A DNA stretch of 64,000 nucleotides from Beaufortia kweichowensis (lineage: Eukaryota > Chordata > Actinopteri > Cypriniformes > Gastromyzontidae), in assembly GCA_019155185.1 (NCBI GenBank), contig CM032794.1, positions 17,044,946 to 17,108,945 on the forward strand, given 5' to 3'. Position numbers and translations under genes: made by a program. Below the pieces are notes generated by a model that worked only from the letters and a program-made list of their open reading frames with translations, searched no databases and was not told the origin of the DNA. Below, piece by piece: positions 30,241 to 43,200 of the stretch. How positions within the stretch are numbered: position 1 is the stretch's first letter; each line of letters begins with the position of its first letter.

Positions 30241-32463
30241 ATGAACAGGGGCCGGGGAGTGAGAAAAAGAACGGCACCGGAAAGGACAGATGCCCCTGAA
30301 ACTTGTGATGAGGAGATACTTGCAGAGGTGCACCAGCTCTTCAGCAAGGTCAGAACGTATGTTCCCCCTGCTGGAGGAGAATGGACCCTGCCTGACCCAA
30401 GTGTTGTTCTCTGTGAGCCTAACGTGAGTCACCCACATTTGCAGGCCCTAAAACGCTCACTAAACGAGGTAAAAAATCAGCTCAGTGATAAAGACCTTTC
30501 GATATGGCACCAGCATACTTGTTCCACCAACCGAGCGGGCACCGTTACGGCGCACCTTCGATCCACTGCTAATGCAGAGCTATGCACCCAGGCCTGGGCA
30601 AAGTTTACTGAGATCTTGGGCTCCTTTCCACTTTTACCTGAAAGTGCATTAAAGAGTGGTGAGTTGAACTCTATACACCTGTGTGAAGCTCCTGGTGCTT
30701 TCATATCAGCTCTGAATCACTTCCTAAAGACAAATCGCCTGCACTGCGATTGGAACTGGATCGCTAATACACTAAATCCATACTACGAAGCTAACGGCCG
30801 TGGTTGCACTATTACTGATGACAGACTTATCACACACACTCTGCCTTGGTGGTTCTTCGGTTCTGACGACACCGGGGACATTATGCTGCAGAAGCATCTG
30901 CTGGAACTGCAGAGATTTGTTAGTAACATGCGCAGTGTAGATTTGGTTACAGCAGATGGAAGCTTCGACTGTCAGGGGGACCCAGGGGAGCAGGAGAGAT
31001 TAGTTTCTCCGTTACAGTATTGCGAAACAGTGTGTGCTCTCCTGCTGTTAGGGAACGGAGGCTCGTTCGTTTTGAAGATGTTCACGCTGTTTGAACACTC
31101 ATCTGTCTGTCTACTTTACCTTCTGGCATGCTGCTTCCGTTCTGTGAATGTCTTCAAGCCGGGCACCAGCAAATCTGGCAACTCAGAACTTTATGTAGTG
31201 TGTTTGGACTATCAGGCCAAAGAGTCTATACGGCCGTTGCTCTCAAAGTTAATCCGTAATTATGGCCCAGACTTGGCCTCTACAGCGGCGCTCTTTCCCC
31301 AACACTGCATTCCAAAGTCATTCCTTAGTCAGCATGAGGAGATATGCACTTTTTTCCACGCATTACAAGTCAACACAATTCAGGAGAACATCAGACTTTT
31401 TCCACACATGAGTGTAGCACAGCGCAGGCGACTGGACCGGCTCAGGGAATGTGCTGCAGATTTTTATACAAACCGCTTTAACGTTCAGTACCTCTCACGG
31501 AAAAGCTGGGTTTGCCGTGGCGGGGTGGGCAGGTGGGTAAAGCACAGCGAGAGGAAGCAAATGGGCTCTTTCAATCAGCGCATGGAGATGAAGTTTCAGG
31601 GTTGGAGGCAGCGCCTTGCACAAGGACATCAAGGGGGATTCGTAAAGGGGCATCACGTGAGGACAGAAGCATGTGTATTAAGTGGCCCACTGGATGAGTG
31701 TGATTTGGGAGTCTGGTTTGTTCTTGAAGGAGCCTCCCTGCCAAAAGTGTGCAGTTCCACCTTTTGTGATCAAGAATTGCTAGACTTCTTGAATGAAGCT
31801 CTAGAAGAGAACATGAGGGAAGGAGCGCTGAATCGTTTTGGCAGAAATGTGCTGGCATGCAGCTCCTGCAGCATTGACTCTCCTGTAGACATCTTATCTG
31901 AGATTTGCAGCCTTCCTGATGTCACATCTTGTTTGGTGCTGGGAAACCAGTCATGGTGTGACAGAACACTTGAGGGTCTTAAGTTTCAGCCAAGGTTTTT
32001 GCAAGGACCCTTGTGCCTTGAAATACAAAATTCCACATTGCATGATGGACAACCAGATCTTCAATTTAATCTTTTGAGCAGTCTGATTTCTGCTTTGCAG
32101 GAACAGGATCAGGGCTCAGCCTTGGTTATTCCATTATGCTTGGCCCTAACACGCTTCACCGCTGGTCTGGTGTTCACGCTCCACCTGTGCTTCCGGTACA
32201 TCACATTCCGTTGCTCATCCAGTTGGCCTCCAGCTGCACTTCTGTGTGTGGGATTCTCTCCACCGTCAGTCCTACCACAGCTTTTGGACATCCTTTGGAA
32301 AGTGATTGAGAAGATGAAGAAAATTAAGCCAGAGGAGGGCAGACAGGTTCTACAGTTTGTACCTTTAGAGGAACTTCTTAAAGGGGCGTTACCTCGCTTT
32401 CTGTCCTCTTTTAACAGTGCTGTAGTTAGGCAACATCTGCATTTGCTCATGCAGGTTGACTAG
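30241..32463 (+). CDS. cmtr2: Cap-specific mRNA (nucleoside-2'-O)-methyltransferase 2
   Basis: A single uninterrupted exon encodes 740 residues, close to the roughly 770 of human CMTR2. The enzyme methylates the 2'-O of the second transcribed nucleotide of capped mRNA (cap1 to cap2) using S-adenosylmethionine. Visible family features are the FtsJ-type SAM-binding motif HLCEAPGAF (about residues 146-154) and an apparent K-D-K-E catalytic tetrad at K121 (AWAKF), D239 (VTADGSFD), K279 (GGSFVLKMF) and E316 (GNSELYVV). The C-terminal half contains a second, non-catalytic methyltransferase-like part, including CFRYITF and VLQFVPLEELLKGALPRFL. The ATG follows an in-frame region without a better start, and the N-terminus ALKRSLNEVKNQLSDKDL aligns with the family. 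The intact single coding exon matches my recollection of the human gene structure. No damage is seen. Confidence 0.95.
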   Translation: MNRGRGVRKRTAPERTDAPETCDEEILAEVHQLFSKVRTYVPPAGGEWTLPDPSVVLCEPNVSHPHLQALKRSLNEVKNQLSDKDLSIWHQHTCSTNRAGTVTAHLRSTANAELCTQAWAKFTEILGSFPLLPESALKSGELNSIHLCEAPGAFISALNHFLKTNRLHCDWNWIANTLNPYYEANGRGCTITDDRLITHTLPWWFFGSDDTGDIMLQKHLLELQRFVSNMRSVDLVTADGSFDCQGDPGEQERLVSPLQYCETVCALLLLGNGGSFVLKMFTLFEHSSVCLLYLLACCFRSVNVFKPGTSKSGNSELYVVCLDYQAKESIRPLLSKLIRNYGPDLASTAALFPQHCIPKSFLSQHEEICTFFHALQVNTIQENIRLFPHMSVAQRRRLDRLRECAADFYTNRFNVQYLSRKSWVCRGGVGRWVKHSERKQMGSFNQRMEMKFQGWRQRLAQGHQGGFVKGHHVRTEACVLSGPLDECDLGVWFVLEGASLPKVCSSTFCDQELLDFLNEALEENMREGALNRFGRNVLACSSCSIDSPVDILSEICSLPDVTSCLVLGNQSWCDRTLEGLKFQPRFLQGPLCLEIQNSTLHDGQPDLQFNLLSSLISALQEQDQGSALVIPLCLALTRFTAGLVFTLHLCFRYITFRCSSSWPPAALLCVGFSPPSVLPQLLDILWKVIEKMKKIKPEEGRQVLQFVPLEELLKGALPRFLSSFNSAVVRQHLHLLMQVD

Positions 32464-33312
32464 AGCATGTAGTGCATATAATTGTAATCAAGCCTCTGTT
32501 TGCTCAGATTGAAGCCAAAGCCTCAGTTTATCAGTGCAGGTATTTAGGTTTGATATATTACTTTCTTTTATAGATTATACTTTTTATTTTTTATATTGAA
32601 CATGCTGTATATAGTTATAGAGCTGATATTTCTTTTATTTATGGGACATATGCATTTGAGTCTTAGATGTTTCTTCTAATATTTATGTTTCAGTACAAGT
32701 TATTTTAACACTGAAAGTAATAACTTGAAGTTGCTTTTCAGTCCTGCCTTAGTTATTAAAACCTTTTTATTAATGAGTATTTACACAAAATGTCCATAAT
32801 ATGCCAGTAAATATCAAGTTGTTGTTGCTGCCTTAAATAACAACCAGCTTAAACAAACTGTGAATACATTTAGGACTACACTATACAACCAAAACATGTG
32901 GACACTCCTTATTTGTGGGTTTGGCTTTTTATTAATTCTTTTAAAGGACGAATCTGAATGGCATAAATTCGAGAAATTGCATGCTATTGATTTTTTTCAC
33001 AAATGCTCTATAATCTTATTGTGGTATAACATGATTTTTTTGTTTCGGATTCTGAATTAGTCAACATAAGTGGTTAGGAGGAGGTACTCATTCACTTTTG
33101 GCCATATAGTGTACATGCGCTTTTGAAGTATGTCATATACAAAATTGATTATCAGTGTATTAGCCAATGTTAATTGTTTTGAGCTTTTCTTTTAGATGCC
33201 ATGTTGAAAGTGTAAAAAACATATAGGGGAAACATTGTTTGTAAGAGTACACTGGCTTTCAAAACATAATAATCTGGACCTCATTCAGTCAGTCATCCTA
33301 TAAAGAATAAAG
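32464..33312 (+). other. cmtr2 3' UTR with polyadenylation signal
   Basis: After the TAG stop the sequence is AT-rich and non-coding. A canonical AATAAA lies at 33306-33311 and is the best candidate poly(A) signal. A MITE-like element at 32876-33113 would lie within this UTR; weaker ATTAAA-type signals occur near 32755, so a shorter form is possible. Confidence 0.5.
32876..33113. mobile_element. Short MITE-like element, ACACTATA termini
   Basis: The left end ACACTATACAACCAAAACAT (then GTGGACACTCC) and the right end CACTTTTGGCCATATAGTGT form imperfect terminal inverted repeats. The interior is AT-rich with no coding potential. It resembles the dispersed ACTATATGGCCAAAAGTATG elements of fish genomes, probably Tc1/mariner-related, which is an inference from the termini. 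Confidence 0.65.
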
Positions 33313-33965
33313 ATGAAAAAACTGATCAACTTTCTGACAATTTTATTGTATTATGCAATTATCTTTAACTATGAAAGAGTATTTTTGTTTTCCCGTTAGA
33401 TGATTGGACTCCCCAGGCCCTTATTTAGAAGGTTACGGTCTGTGTACGTACATTACCTAAGTGCTTCAACTGAATCCAAAGCATCAAAACCAAGTTAACA
33501 TTACACTTGTAGTTAATTGTGTAGTTAATTTAAGTTTTATGAAGAATAATTTTTTGATGCTGTATTTTAGTGTTAGGAAGTAAAGGAAATTGCAATAACA
33601 GGTTTATATATAAACCAATTTAGAACAAGCAAATTTATAATGCATGTGATTATTCTTTTTAATCTGTGGGGTTATTGTGCAGTTATGAGTTTTTTAAATT
33701 AAAAACTAAGTTTATATTTAAAAAGTGTGATTGACAGGAAAACTAATCCAAAGGAAATGGGTGTTATAAACAATATTTGACCTGCAAATGATGTCTCACA
33801 TCACAGAACATCAGTGCTTCTGTCAGCAAAACTAAATCAGGTGTTAGAAAAGAAAGAAAAACACAGATACCCAACTGCAGTATTTGTGAGATCTATATTG
33901 GCTAGAAAGGTATACTTTAATGTCCTGTGTTGACTTAGCAAATGCTTATAAATAATTGCTTTCTC

Positions 33966-34010
33966 ATTTGTAAGTCGCTTTGGATAAAAGTGTATGCTAA
34001 ATGAATAAAT
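33966..34010 (-). repeat. SINE-tail-like repeat, inverted copy
   Basis: The plus strand reads TAAGTCGCTTTGGATAAAAG then TGTATGCTAAATGAATAAAT, the reverse complement of the shared motif. Confidence 0.65.
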
Positions 34011-35030
34011 GATAATCCCTGGCGAGATTATCGGATTATCAGTTTTATGCCATGTTAGTGTGCACACAAATAGCTGTAGTTCACCCCAGTGTCTCATTTA
34101 AGGGTTAGGGCCTTCACTGTAAGGTGGGTGGGGTAAAACAAATAAAATAAAATATGTTTTAATTTCTTTTAACTGCAGGCTTGATGTTTTGTGAAACTCG
34201 GAACCAACATTTAAAATGCTTGGGCACTCATTAAAATATATGGTATGATCCATGCAAACTAGAGCTATGCAGTTTGATACAATAAGAGTACGGTGGATGT
34301 ATACAAACATAGTTCTTCTGTGCAAATTTTGCACACTATACAGAGCTGTATGCAGCCATCTGCCACATAGATCTTTAGTGGTTTAGAAACTGTCAGGACA
34401 TGGACAGCTTTACAGTTGTAGGATTTTCATGGCCGTCTTTTCTCCCTATAGGCATCCATCGGCTTATCTTGTTTTATTAACAGACATGTGCATGCACAAA
34501 ACATGTCCACCAGTTAAAGATTTAATCTCTGTAATTCTACTATAGAAACACAAGGCTTAAAATGAAACATGTACACACATTTGTTCCTGCACAAACAGTG
34601 TTTCCAAAAGATAAAATGTTTAAACTTTAGTCAGAAATTGGATTTATATACTGTAAAGTGTTTTAGTAGCTTGTAATAGTTCATGCAGTAAATTTCGTAT
34701 TGAGTTATGTTGATCAAATTTAAAGCAAAATTGAGCTGTTTTCAATGAAAGATGGTAAAATTGAATACATGTTTGTTCTTTATTCTTACTTGCCTGTGCA
34801 TTTAGTTTTTAAATCAACAATTAATATACACACTGTCTATACCAGGGCCTTTGTATAAATTAAACATTTTTATGCCCCCCTTTCATGAGCCCCATGTGCA
34901 AGATAAATTGCAGAGAACTATAGTGATCCCTGCATCCCATTGCTTGTCACATGACCCAGGATAACATTCTTGGTTGTCTTCCCTGACAAAATCTTTCTAT
35001 TCAAGGTTCTATTTAATCAGCATATTTTTA

Positions 35031-35180
35031 CATTTATGTTTATGTATGTGACAGACACTTTTATCCAAAGCGACTTAACTTTATAATATATATATATAAT
35101 ATATATATAAGTGCTTTATAATATACATCTTTCTGTCATGTGCAATCTCTGGGATCGAACCCTGAGCTACAGGAAAGCTG
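35031..35180 (+). repeat. SINE-like element fragment
   Basis: Carries the shared motif GACAGACACTTTTATCCAAA then GCGACTTAAC, an internal AT run, and GGGATCGAACCCTGAGCTAC, the reverse complement of a tRNA-type B box (GGGTTCGATCCC) and adjacent tRNA-like sequence. This supports a tRNA-derived SINE in inverted orientation. Confidence 0.65.
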
Positions 35181-35994
35181 TATGACTGCCTTCAGTAAAA
35201 TGCCCTAAGCAAACCTGCAAACAAAGTCAAAGGACATTTACGTACATACAAGCTAAGTCATTGGACTTGGTCATTTCTGTGAATCTGATTACTTGCCTGC
35301 ATTCCTTGAACTGCTTTATGCATTTACCTGTCAATAAAGACTTGCTGAAGTTGATACGTCCTTGTTGATACCCCTTTCCTTGTACATTGCTGAGTGTAGA
35401 CAATTTCTCAATATCAGAAAAGCTCTAGAACAATTTGTTTACAAATGGCACATTGCTTAATACGGTTATATTGACATTTTGACATTTTTATGTGATACTT
35501 GGCATATAAAATTGTGTCTCTAATTATTGGGAGATTATCTTTGCTGAGCTCTAATATTGGCTGTATACCAAACTGCTGCATCATATCGTATTTTTGTGGC
35601 ATCAGGAAAGGCTACGCTGTCACTTAGCTAGATTATCTGAAAAACCCTACTTAATCATGTATATTAAGGTAATATAAGATCTGTATCTGGGCATCGCCTT
35701 CATGACAAAGAAATAAGTTCTGTATGTGCAATACGTGTACTATATGCTTATTTTAATGAATTTAGGATAAATTGGGACATTTGCTGATCATCTCAATTTC
35801 AAAGAATGGTTCAGTTTATTATACCTGAAATCACTCTGCACAGTCCAGTATGCTTTTAGAAAATTTAGAATTCTATCAATCAAATCTAACAAATCTCATT
35901 TGTTTAAGATATGGTAAAATATGAGAGAACATATTAATAGTGGTTTTTTTTTTTACTTTAAATCTGTCCTACTTTCTTACTGTGTGTCCTTCAG

Positions 35995-36109
35995 GTGTGT
36001 GATTATTTCTCATCACCACTCCTGCAGTACAGGACTACACCAGGCTTTTTAAAAGCAATCATGGGAATGTACTGGAGACCATTTATCACCTCTGGACCTG
36101 CAGAGGCTT
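35995..36109 (+). other. Possible orphan exon, unassigned
   Basis: A strong acceptor-like sequence (pyrimidine-rich, ending GTGTGTCCTTCAG at 35994) precedes a 115-nt open stretch of complex amino-acid content, including FLKAIMGMYWRPFITSGP. It ends at a GTAAGC donor-like site at 36110; a second copy of the TTGTAAGCA motif lies 30 bp further on. It belongs to none of the five genes recognised here. I do not recognise the peptide. It may equally be chance or part of a repeat. Confidence 0.2.
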
Positions 36110-37150
36110 GTAAGCATCCTTGTGTCCGAACTGCAGAGGTTGTAAGCAAGTGTGTGTGTGTGAATGTTTTGTTTGGAGACGGAAAATAAATGAGCTTACA
36201 GTTTCTAGTGTATTTAGATCTAAGAGAAAAAACATATGGGATAGCATACTAAGTACAGTATTAGAATGTTAGATATATTTAAAATGTATTCAAATACCTT
36301 AATCACCATTTTGCTTTACATTCTTGACTAAAATCCTTGTTTATTTTTACTTTTCTTTTGCTTTGTTAATTGCGGTTTCTCAAATGCTGTCGTTTTTGCA
36401 TTTGCTGTCTATCACTTTCAGTGCTCCCCCAACTAAATCTGTTTCTGTCTATTTTTCCATATTTCTATAAATAGATTGATGTGTTCATTGGTTAAAATGT
36501 TGCACAAAGAGGGGTGGGGTGCAAGGATAAAAAATACCACAACCTATATAGACTTACATCACAATAATGCTGATAAAGAAGTTAAGTCAGCATTGAAGCT
36601 TTTATCTGACATTATAAATTGGAAGCGAGCTTAAGGTATGCATATAAGGTGTATAAGAAGATTTATCTATCTAGTCTCTAAATAGTTCTTTCTTTCTTTC
36701 CTTTTTTCTTTCTTCAATTGTTTCCATGTATTTATGCAAGCACATTCATCAAACGCAGCGCATTCATTTTGCACAGCCACAAGAAACGGTTTGGACAAAA
36801 ATCAAAATGAAGAAGGCCCTGTAAAAGTTATGTTAAATACTGCGTATAAGTAAACACAAATGTAGATATTAGCCATCACATAAATAACTGAAAATGTAGC
36901 TGAAAAAACGTGTTCATCCTTCTCAAGATATACTTAGAGCGACTCTTGCCAGTATTGATCAGTCCATAAGAAACTTGTAATTGTGAATAAGAAACTTGAT
37001 GTCATTTTCTGCTCATGGAAGCGAGCAAGCGCATAAAATTTGTCCAGCATATTTGAGGGTTTGAACGGACTCGGTTTCTGATGTTGTGTTTCATCGCGCA
37101 ATGCTGCCGCCTATCGATGAATGTATGAACTGCGAACTATATCACGGGTG

Positions 37151-37274
37151 GTGGGGGTTAAAACTGCCGTCTCTGTCCGGCTACTTACAGTGATTCACAG
37201 AGGTGTACAGAAGTGCTGCGAAGACACGACATCAGTTTTCTTTAAATATAAGAAAAGGAGGAAAAACGATAACG
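37151..37274 (+). promoter_or_regulatory. calb2 promoter-proximal region and 5' UTR
   Basis: This is the sequence directly upstream of the calb2 ATG. It includes a TTAAAAC element near 37158 that could act as a weak TATA-like site, then a purine-rich leader. The frame upstream of the ATG is open but has no other ATG, so the annotated start is favoured. Confidence 0.4.
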
Positions 37275-40200
37275 ATGGCGAATAAGGCACCGGAGCTGCT
37301 TTCTCTGCACCTGGCGGAACTCACAGCAAGTCAGTTTCTCGACATCTGGAATAAATTCGACACTGACGGTGAGTGTAACGTCCCGGGACAGGTGACAGTC
37401 CAGAGTCCTTAAAACACATGGGAGTCTAGTGGTATATCGTTTACCCGATGCGCATTTATTTATGTAGTATTTAAATAGGCTAGTTATTTTGACTTTTTTG
37501 TACATTTGTATACGAAACCGAATTGCAATATTAAGAGAAATGCTAGAAATAAAACACAGTAAGTTAATTTACGCAGCAGGCTATTTGGATGGGCTGTGCA
37601 GAGAAAGCTGCAGTAAGTGTCCACAATTACCAAGGTGTTTAGGAAATACTTTGAACCTCATCTACTGTAAGACAATAAATATTATGTGTTATGCCAACGT
37701 AAGCTCAGACTCATTAGGGACACCCCAGCACATATTTTATTCCATTTGTAATAAATGAAAAACATTTTCGAACAAAAATATTTGAGTATGTGATGACCGA
37801 GGCTTTAACGCAACATGCGATGCGGGTTCACGCACAAGCGTCTTTCCTAAATAATTCAGGGCAAATTGAAAAGGCGCCTGTGGGGTGATTTCCTGACGCT
37901 CTGTGAGCGTCTTTCAGCGCTATGCTTGCGTTTATTCACTGCTCAGTAAGTGATGTCCCTAGCGCATTGTTGGCATTATTGATTTGGCTTTAGAATTGGC
38001 AAGTAGCATGTGTCAACTCTATGAAGATGAAAAGTGCTGCACGGAGGAACATGAGACAGGGTCAGCATATATGAATCACTTTAGTTCACGTTTTGCGTTT
38101 TTAACCTATAGCCTACTACCCTAAACAAATGTAGACGTTTACACATCAAGACCAGAAAATGTTTATATAAAAAAACTTTTCATTAGCTTTAGTAGTTCTT
38201 ATACACCCTTACGAAACAAAAATATAAGGGAATATACTGGAAAATATAATGCAATACATTAAATAATTCATTTCCATATACTGGAACCAAGAGTTTATAA
38301 TTTTCAATATATGAAAAGTGGCAATTCTTTATGTATTATTCAATATATTGTAATGTTGTGATATATTAACAATGTTTTATTCTATATATTTTTAAATATA
38401 TATTCAATGATATAATATATTGACAGTATATATAGCAAAATATCTTTTCTTTCCATAAGGGCAAACCACATGAAATTCACGTTAAAAAAAACACTTGAAC
38501 ACATGTGAAACGTTGTTTTAGATCACTTTAGTGTGATGTAAATTCCATGTAAAAACCCATGTGATCACATGTAAAATCTCATGTACAATTCATGTGGTTT
38601 TACTGTATAGATAATATTACAACTCAAGATTTTTCTTAAGAAGAGAGTTTACAGCAAAAGATGGAAGGACTATAAGGACAGTCTTAAACTTCCAAGAGAC
38701 TTGGCTGTCTTGTATTTGTAACTTGTCAGCAAAGAAGAAAAAACTAGATCATAGTATATTATATATAGATCATGTAGATCATATTTCTGCTGTTTGGAAT
38801 CCAGTGTTTATCATGGCACCTGATAGACTGATAGTTATACTGTATGTTGAGGAGGATCTGTCATGTCCTAATGCAATATTCAAAGAATATATGGAGAAGA
38901 TGATTGTATGTCTGTAATTTGCATTTTCTTCTTGAACAGTTTAAATAAATGAGACAAACACTGAGTATTACACCCTCTTTTCACTTATAAGATAGACAGA
39001 TTGTTAAGTTAGGTCTGATAATGTGAGACCAACCATGTCTGTGTCTTGGATGCTCATTATTCATGTTTATTATTTTCTAGGGAATGGCTGCATTGAAGGG
39101 AAGGAACTGGAACATTTTATTCTTGAGCTTGAGGTAGCACGGAAAGGGGCAAGCGTGGTGAGCCGCACATTATTAATCATGTTAAAAACCATCACAGCAG
39201 TTTGACTTGATAAGTGGAAATCTGAATGTCACATACAGTTATTAAGAACTATAGAATGACACGCCCAGATTAATCTTGCCGAATGTTCTTGCCATCTGAG
39301 CAGATACCATCTGTTTGAAATTTTCTAATGTCAGTGCAATTTCTGGATGGCGTATTGTATGAGAATTTTCTGTATTGTTTTCTTGGAACATTTGAAGGTC
39401 AATTAATTGTTTTATTCTAACAATGAATGAAAGTTTGGTTTGGTTTCAGGAAACATCAAATGCTTCATTCAGAGACAGAATGAAAGAGTTTATGCTGAAA
39501 TTCGATGAGAATGGTGATGGGAAGATCGAGATGTCAGAGGTAAATTAATAGGTTTTCTCCCTGTCACGGCATGAATTAAAGCTTTGGACCGTTCTGTAGT
39601 GCCACCATCTGAGATTAATGGAACACCAGGAAGACATAAGAGGACAGTGAGGGGAGATTAGAGGCTTGCATGACAGCAATCAAAGGGATGACAGAATGAT
39701 CAAGGGTCGGGCAGTGAGCGGGATGAGAGAGAGATGGATGAGGGAATGAATGAGGAGAGGGGGAGGATGGGGGCAACGTCCATTATGATGACTGAATGAC
39801 TGAGTGGATGAAATGATCTATGTTGAAAAAAACTTCTAAAGCAGAAAAAAACCACAGGCATATACTAACAACTACTAAAACATCCCTTTTTCGAGCTTCC
39901 ACAAGTAATGTCTTTAGTAATGAGGCTATTTAGGTGGACCTTTAATATGACTGGCTGTTAAGGCATTCAAATGTTTTTTTCAAGTTTCTTCATCTTGACT
40001 TATTTGTTATTCCAATATTATAGATTAGTAGAGGTAAAAAGAAGGGGATAAAAACTTTTGTGCACGACGCCATGAATAAAAGCAATGGTGGTTATATACA
40101 GATGACAAATGATCTTACTGTATTACAAATTGTACAATAATCCCAGTTTCAAGTTTTAATGTCCATTCAACTGAAAAGTTGACACTTAAAATCCTTATAG

Positions 40201-43200
40201 GCTTGTGTTCTTCAATGTTTAATATGTGAAGCTAAACTGGAACTTCAGAGTTCTTCCAGTTCTGTTGGGATTAATGTATCAGACAATTTCTGCTACTGCT
40301 ATTACTACTGTAGTTTGCCGTTGCCTTTCACTTTTTAAGCTAAAAGCAATAAGACAGCGAATACTTATTCATTTGTAATATTTCGTTGTTTAACAATAGG
40401 ACAGAAACCATCACTATCTACAGACAGAGACGCATTTATTGTTTTGAATAGAGCATAATCCATTAAAGAAATTTAGATGAGGAGCAGAGTCAGCAAGTAA
40501 GAGTCTTTTGTATTGTTAACAAAAATGTTTAATGCCTAGACAACCAAAGCAAACATTTACATTTACATTAAACAAAACAAAGATAAAGTGATTTTCATGT
40601 AGAATTCTACAAACATATACAGTATAATAGATTTGTGGCACTACAGAAGATCCCATACATGCACTAAAGCAGGATTATAATCGGACTGCACTACTGGAGC
40701 ATATGGACAATCCTGTGTTGTTGTTAGTGAGAGATGTAGGACTGGTCTGAAAAGCGTGTGTGTTTAGGGTGGCCTTATATCAACTTGTCTTACAAATATA
40801 AAATAGGTTACATAACATTCACCCAGAAGTCCATATTAAAAGCCAGGTTAAATGATGCTAGTCATAATAGATCACAGATTGCCAATTGCTTGTCTAGTCA
40901 GTTTCTAGTCATGCATAAGATGATATTTTCATACTTTCTATATAGACTGTATGGATCTATATGTAGCAAATCTACCAGTTGCAACTCTTTAAAATTGGAC
41001 AAAACTACATTTATTGTACTTGCAGTACAAAATTAAACAGTGATCCATTAGAATCATGTTTGTGTGTCACAGCACTCAGAGATGGGACTGCTTGCTGTGT
41101 GTTTTGGGTTTGATATGGTTTAGTACCACCTCAGCAGTTCAGCAATGATGAGGTCCTGTTTTTAGGCCAAAAGAGATAACAAAGGGCATACAATGGTCTC
41201 TCATCCCTGTCCAGTTCTTGCAGGCACTCTCTTAAGCCAGAGAGATAGGCTTTATACATGGCTCAAACAGCAGCACATGGTTGATCATGTAGCAGAAGGC
41301 TGCTGTGGATAAGAGTTTTCTGCTCCACTGTGTGGCTGTCCATGGTGCTGAAATCCCCTTCAACTGGAGCAAATGTAGTGGTTAAGAGAAAGTAGGCATT
41401 TTATTTTAAATTTAAATTTAAAAATAAAATAAAATAAAATAAATTTTATTTTATTTTATTTTATTTTATTTTATTTTATTTTATTTTATTTTATTTTATT
41501 TTATTTTATTTTATTTTATTTTATTTAAATAATTATTTATTCAGTATTACTGATAATATTAGATACAAAATTTAGCATTAAAGTAATTAGAAACAATACT
41601 TTAATACCCAAAGTAATTTGATTTTGTTACTATAAACCAGTAATTATAAACTGTGTCTTTGTTTCTTTTTCAGCTGGCTCAGATCCTGCCAACAGAGGAG
41701 AACTTTCTATTATGCTTCAGACAGTTTGTGGGGTCCAGTGCAGAGTTTATGACAGTATGTAAAGCACTGTAACTGTTCTGTTACCATATATTATAGATTT
41801 CATGTTTTGTAGAAATTCTGTGCATATCAGTAATCTAATTGACATGATTTTCGATGTCTCCAATAATTAAAACAACCAAAAACATTTCTGGTGAAAATGA
41901 AACATGTTTTTATTAGATGAGGTGTTTTTGCATGCATCTGTTTGAAAGAAAAAGCGAACGAGAGAGAAAAAAAGAAAGTTCCATTTGCAGTGAGTTATCT
42001 ATTATGAATGGCCTGCGATACATAGAGAAACACAAAGTGTGTATGTGTGAGTAACTGGGTTAATGGAGGTTCATTTGTACAACATGGTGATTTTGTAAAT
42101 AATACAAAACATGATAGTTCTGTCCAACATCAGAGTCATAGAAAAGTCTTGGACACATCTGGACATTATTAAGGTGTTTTGTTTAACAAAGCAGATAAAT
42201 ACACCCACATTTTCAATAATATATATAGATATACAAAATAGCACAGATTCTGGTAAATCGGGTCAGGTGGGTATTCTTCCACTTTGGATCAGCTTGCCAG
42301 TAATCCCAGTTTAATCCAGAATATTAAATCTGATGGATAAAAAACAAGAAAACAGTAACAAAGTATTATAACAATTTTGTCCATTTCACATTTGTCGGCG
42401 AATAAAATTTGATCAGTTTTACAAGAAAACAGTCGCCATGAAAAAATGGCTTAATAAACATCCTATATGTTTAAAATGTAAATGTAAAATATGTTCTGTG
42501 ATGGTTTGATGTAGGGTTGGGCAACAGGAAACATATTTAAAGTTTATCATGTTTATTATTAAAACAAATGAACTTAATAGAAAATCTCCAACACAATATA
42601 TAAAAGTCTGTGTGTGTGAGAATGAATTAATGTGAAGGTGTCTATGCTAATGCTTAATGTTCAATTTTCAGGCGTGGAGAAAATATGATACTGATCGTAG
42701 TGGATACATCGAATCTAATGAACTGAAGGTATAACTCAACAGAGCAAACAAAACTTTCTAAAGCAGTGAGAGATTCATTAGTAAATAAAGCTGAAACATG
42801 TTGTCCCTCAGGGCTTTCTCTCAGATCTTCTGAAGAAAGCAAACAGACATTATGATGACAAGCAAATGAACGAGTATACACAGACTATAGTGAGCAAACA
42901 TACGCACACACAAATACTGTACAGCTCTCAAATACAGTACACACACACACACAGCATCTGTTCTTAATTTGTGTTGTTTTTTGCAGCTTAAAATGTTTGA
43001 CCTGAATGGTGACGGGAAGTTGGGATTGTCTGAGATGGCAAGGTACGAAAAGATGAGCGAGAGAGAAAGTGAACAAGAGAGAGAGACAGAGTGGGTATTA
43101 GAGAATGTGTAAATGCAATATTGTATTAAATGTTACTTTTTGTGCCTCCAGGCTTCTTCCTGTGAAGGAGAATTTTCTGCTCAAGTTTCAGGTAAGATCA

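Larger units (their letters stand above)
33313..37150. other. Intergenic region between cmtr2 and calb2
   Basis: Holds SINE-like fragments (33966-34010 inverted, and 35031-35180), AT dinucleotide runs at about 35083-35110 and a possible orphan exon (35995-36109). I see no HYDIN-like exon or other recognisable gene. Confidence 0.5.

Noticed and set aside
31571..31858. ORFs inside cmtr2 in other frames
   Set aside because: Shadows of the strongly supported cmtr2 coding frame.
32464..37150. HYDIN exons expected next to CMTR2/CALB2 in mammals
   Set aside because: Looked for and not seen; the interval is too small and has no similar peptide.
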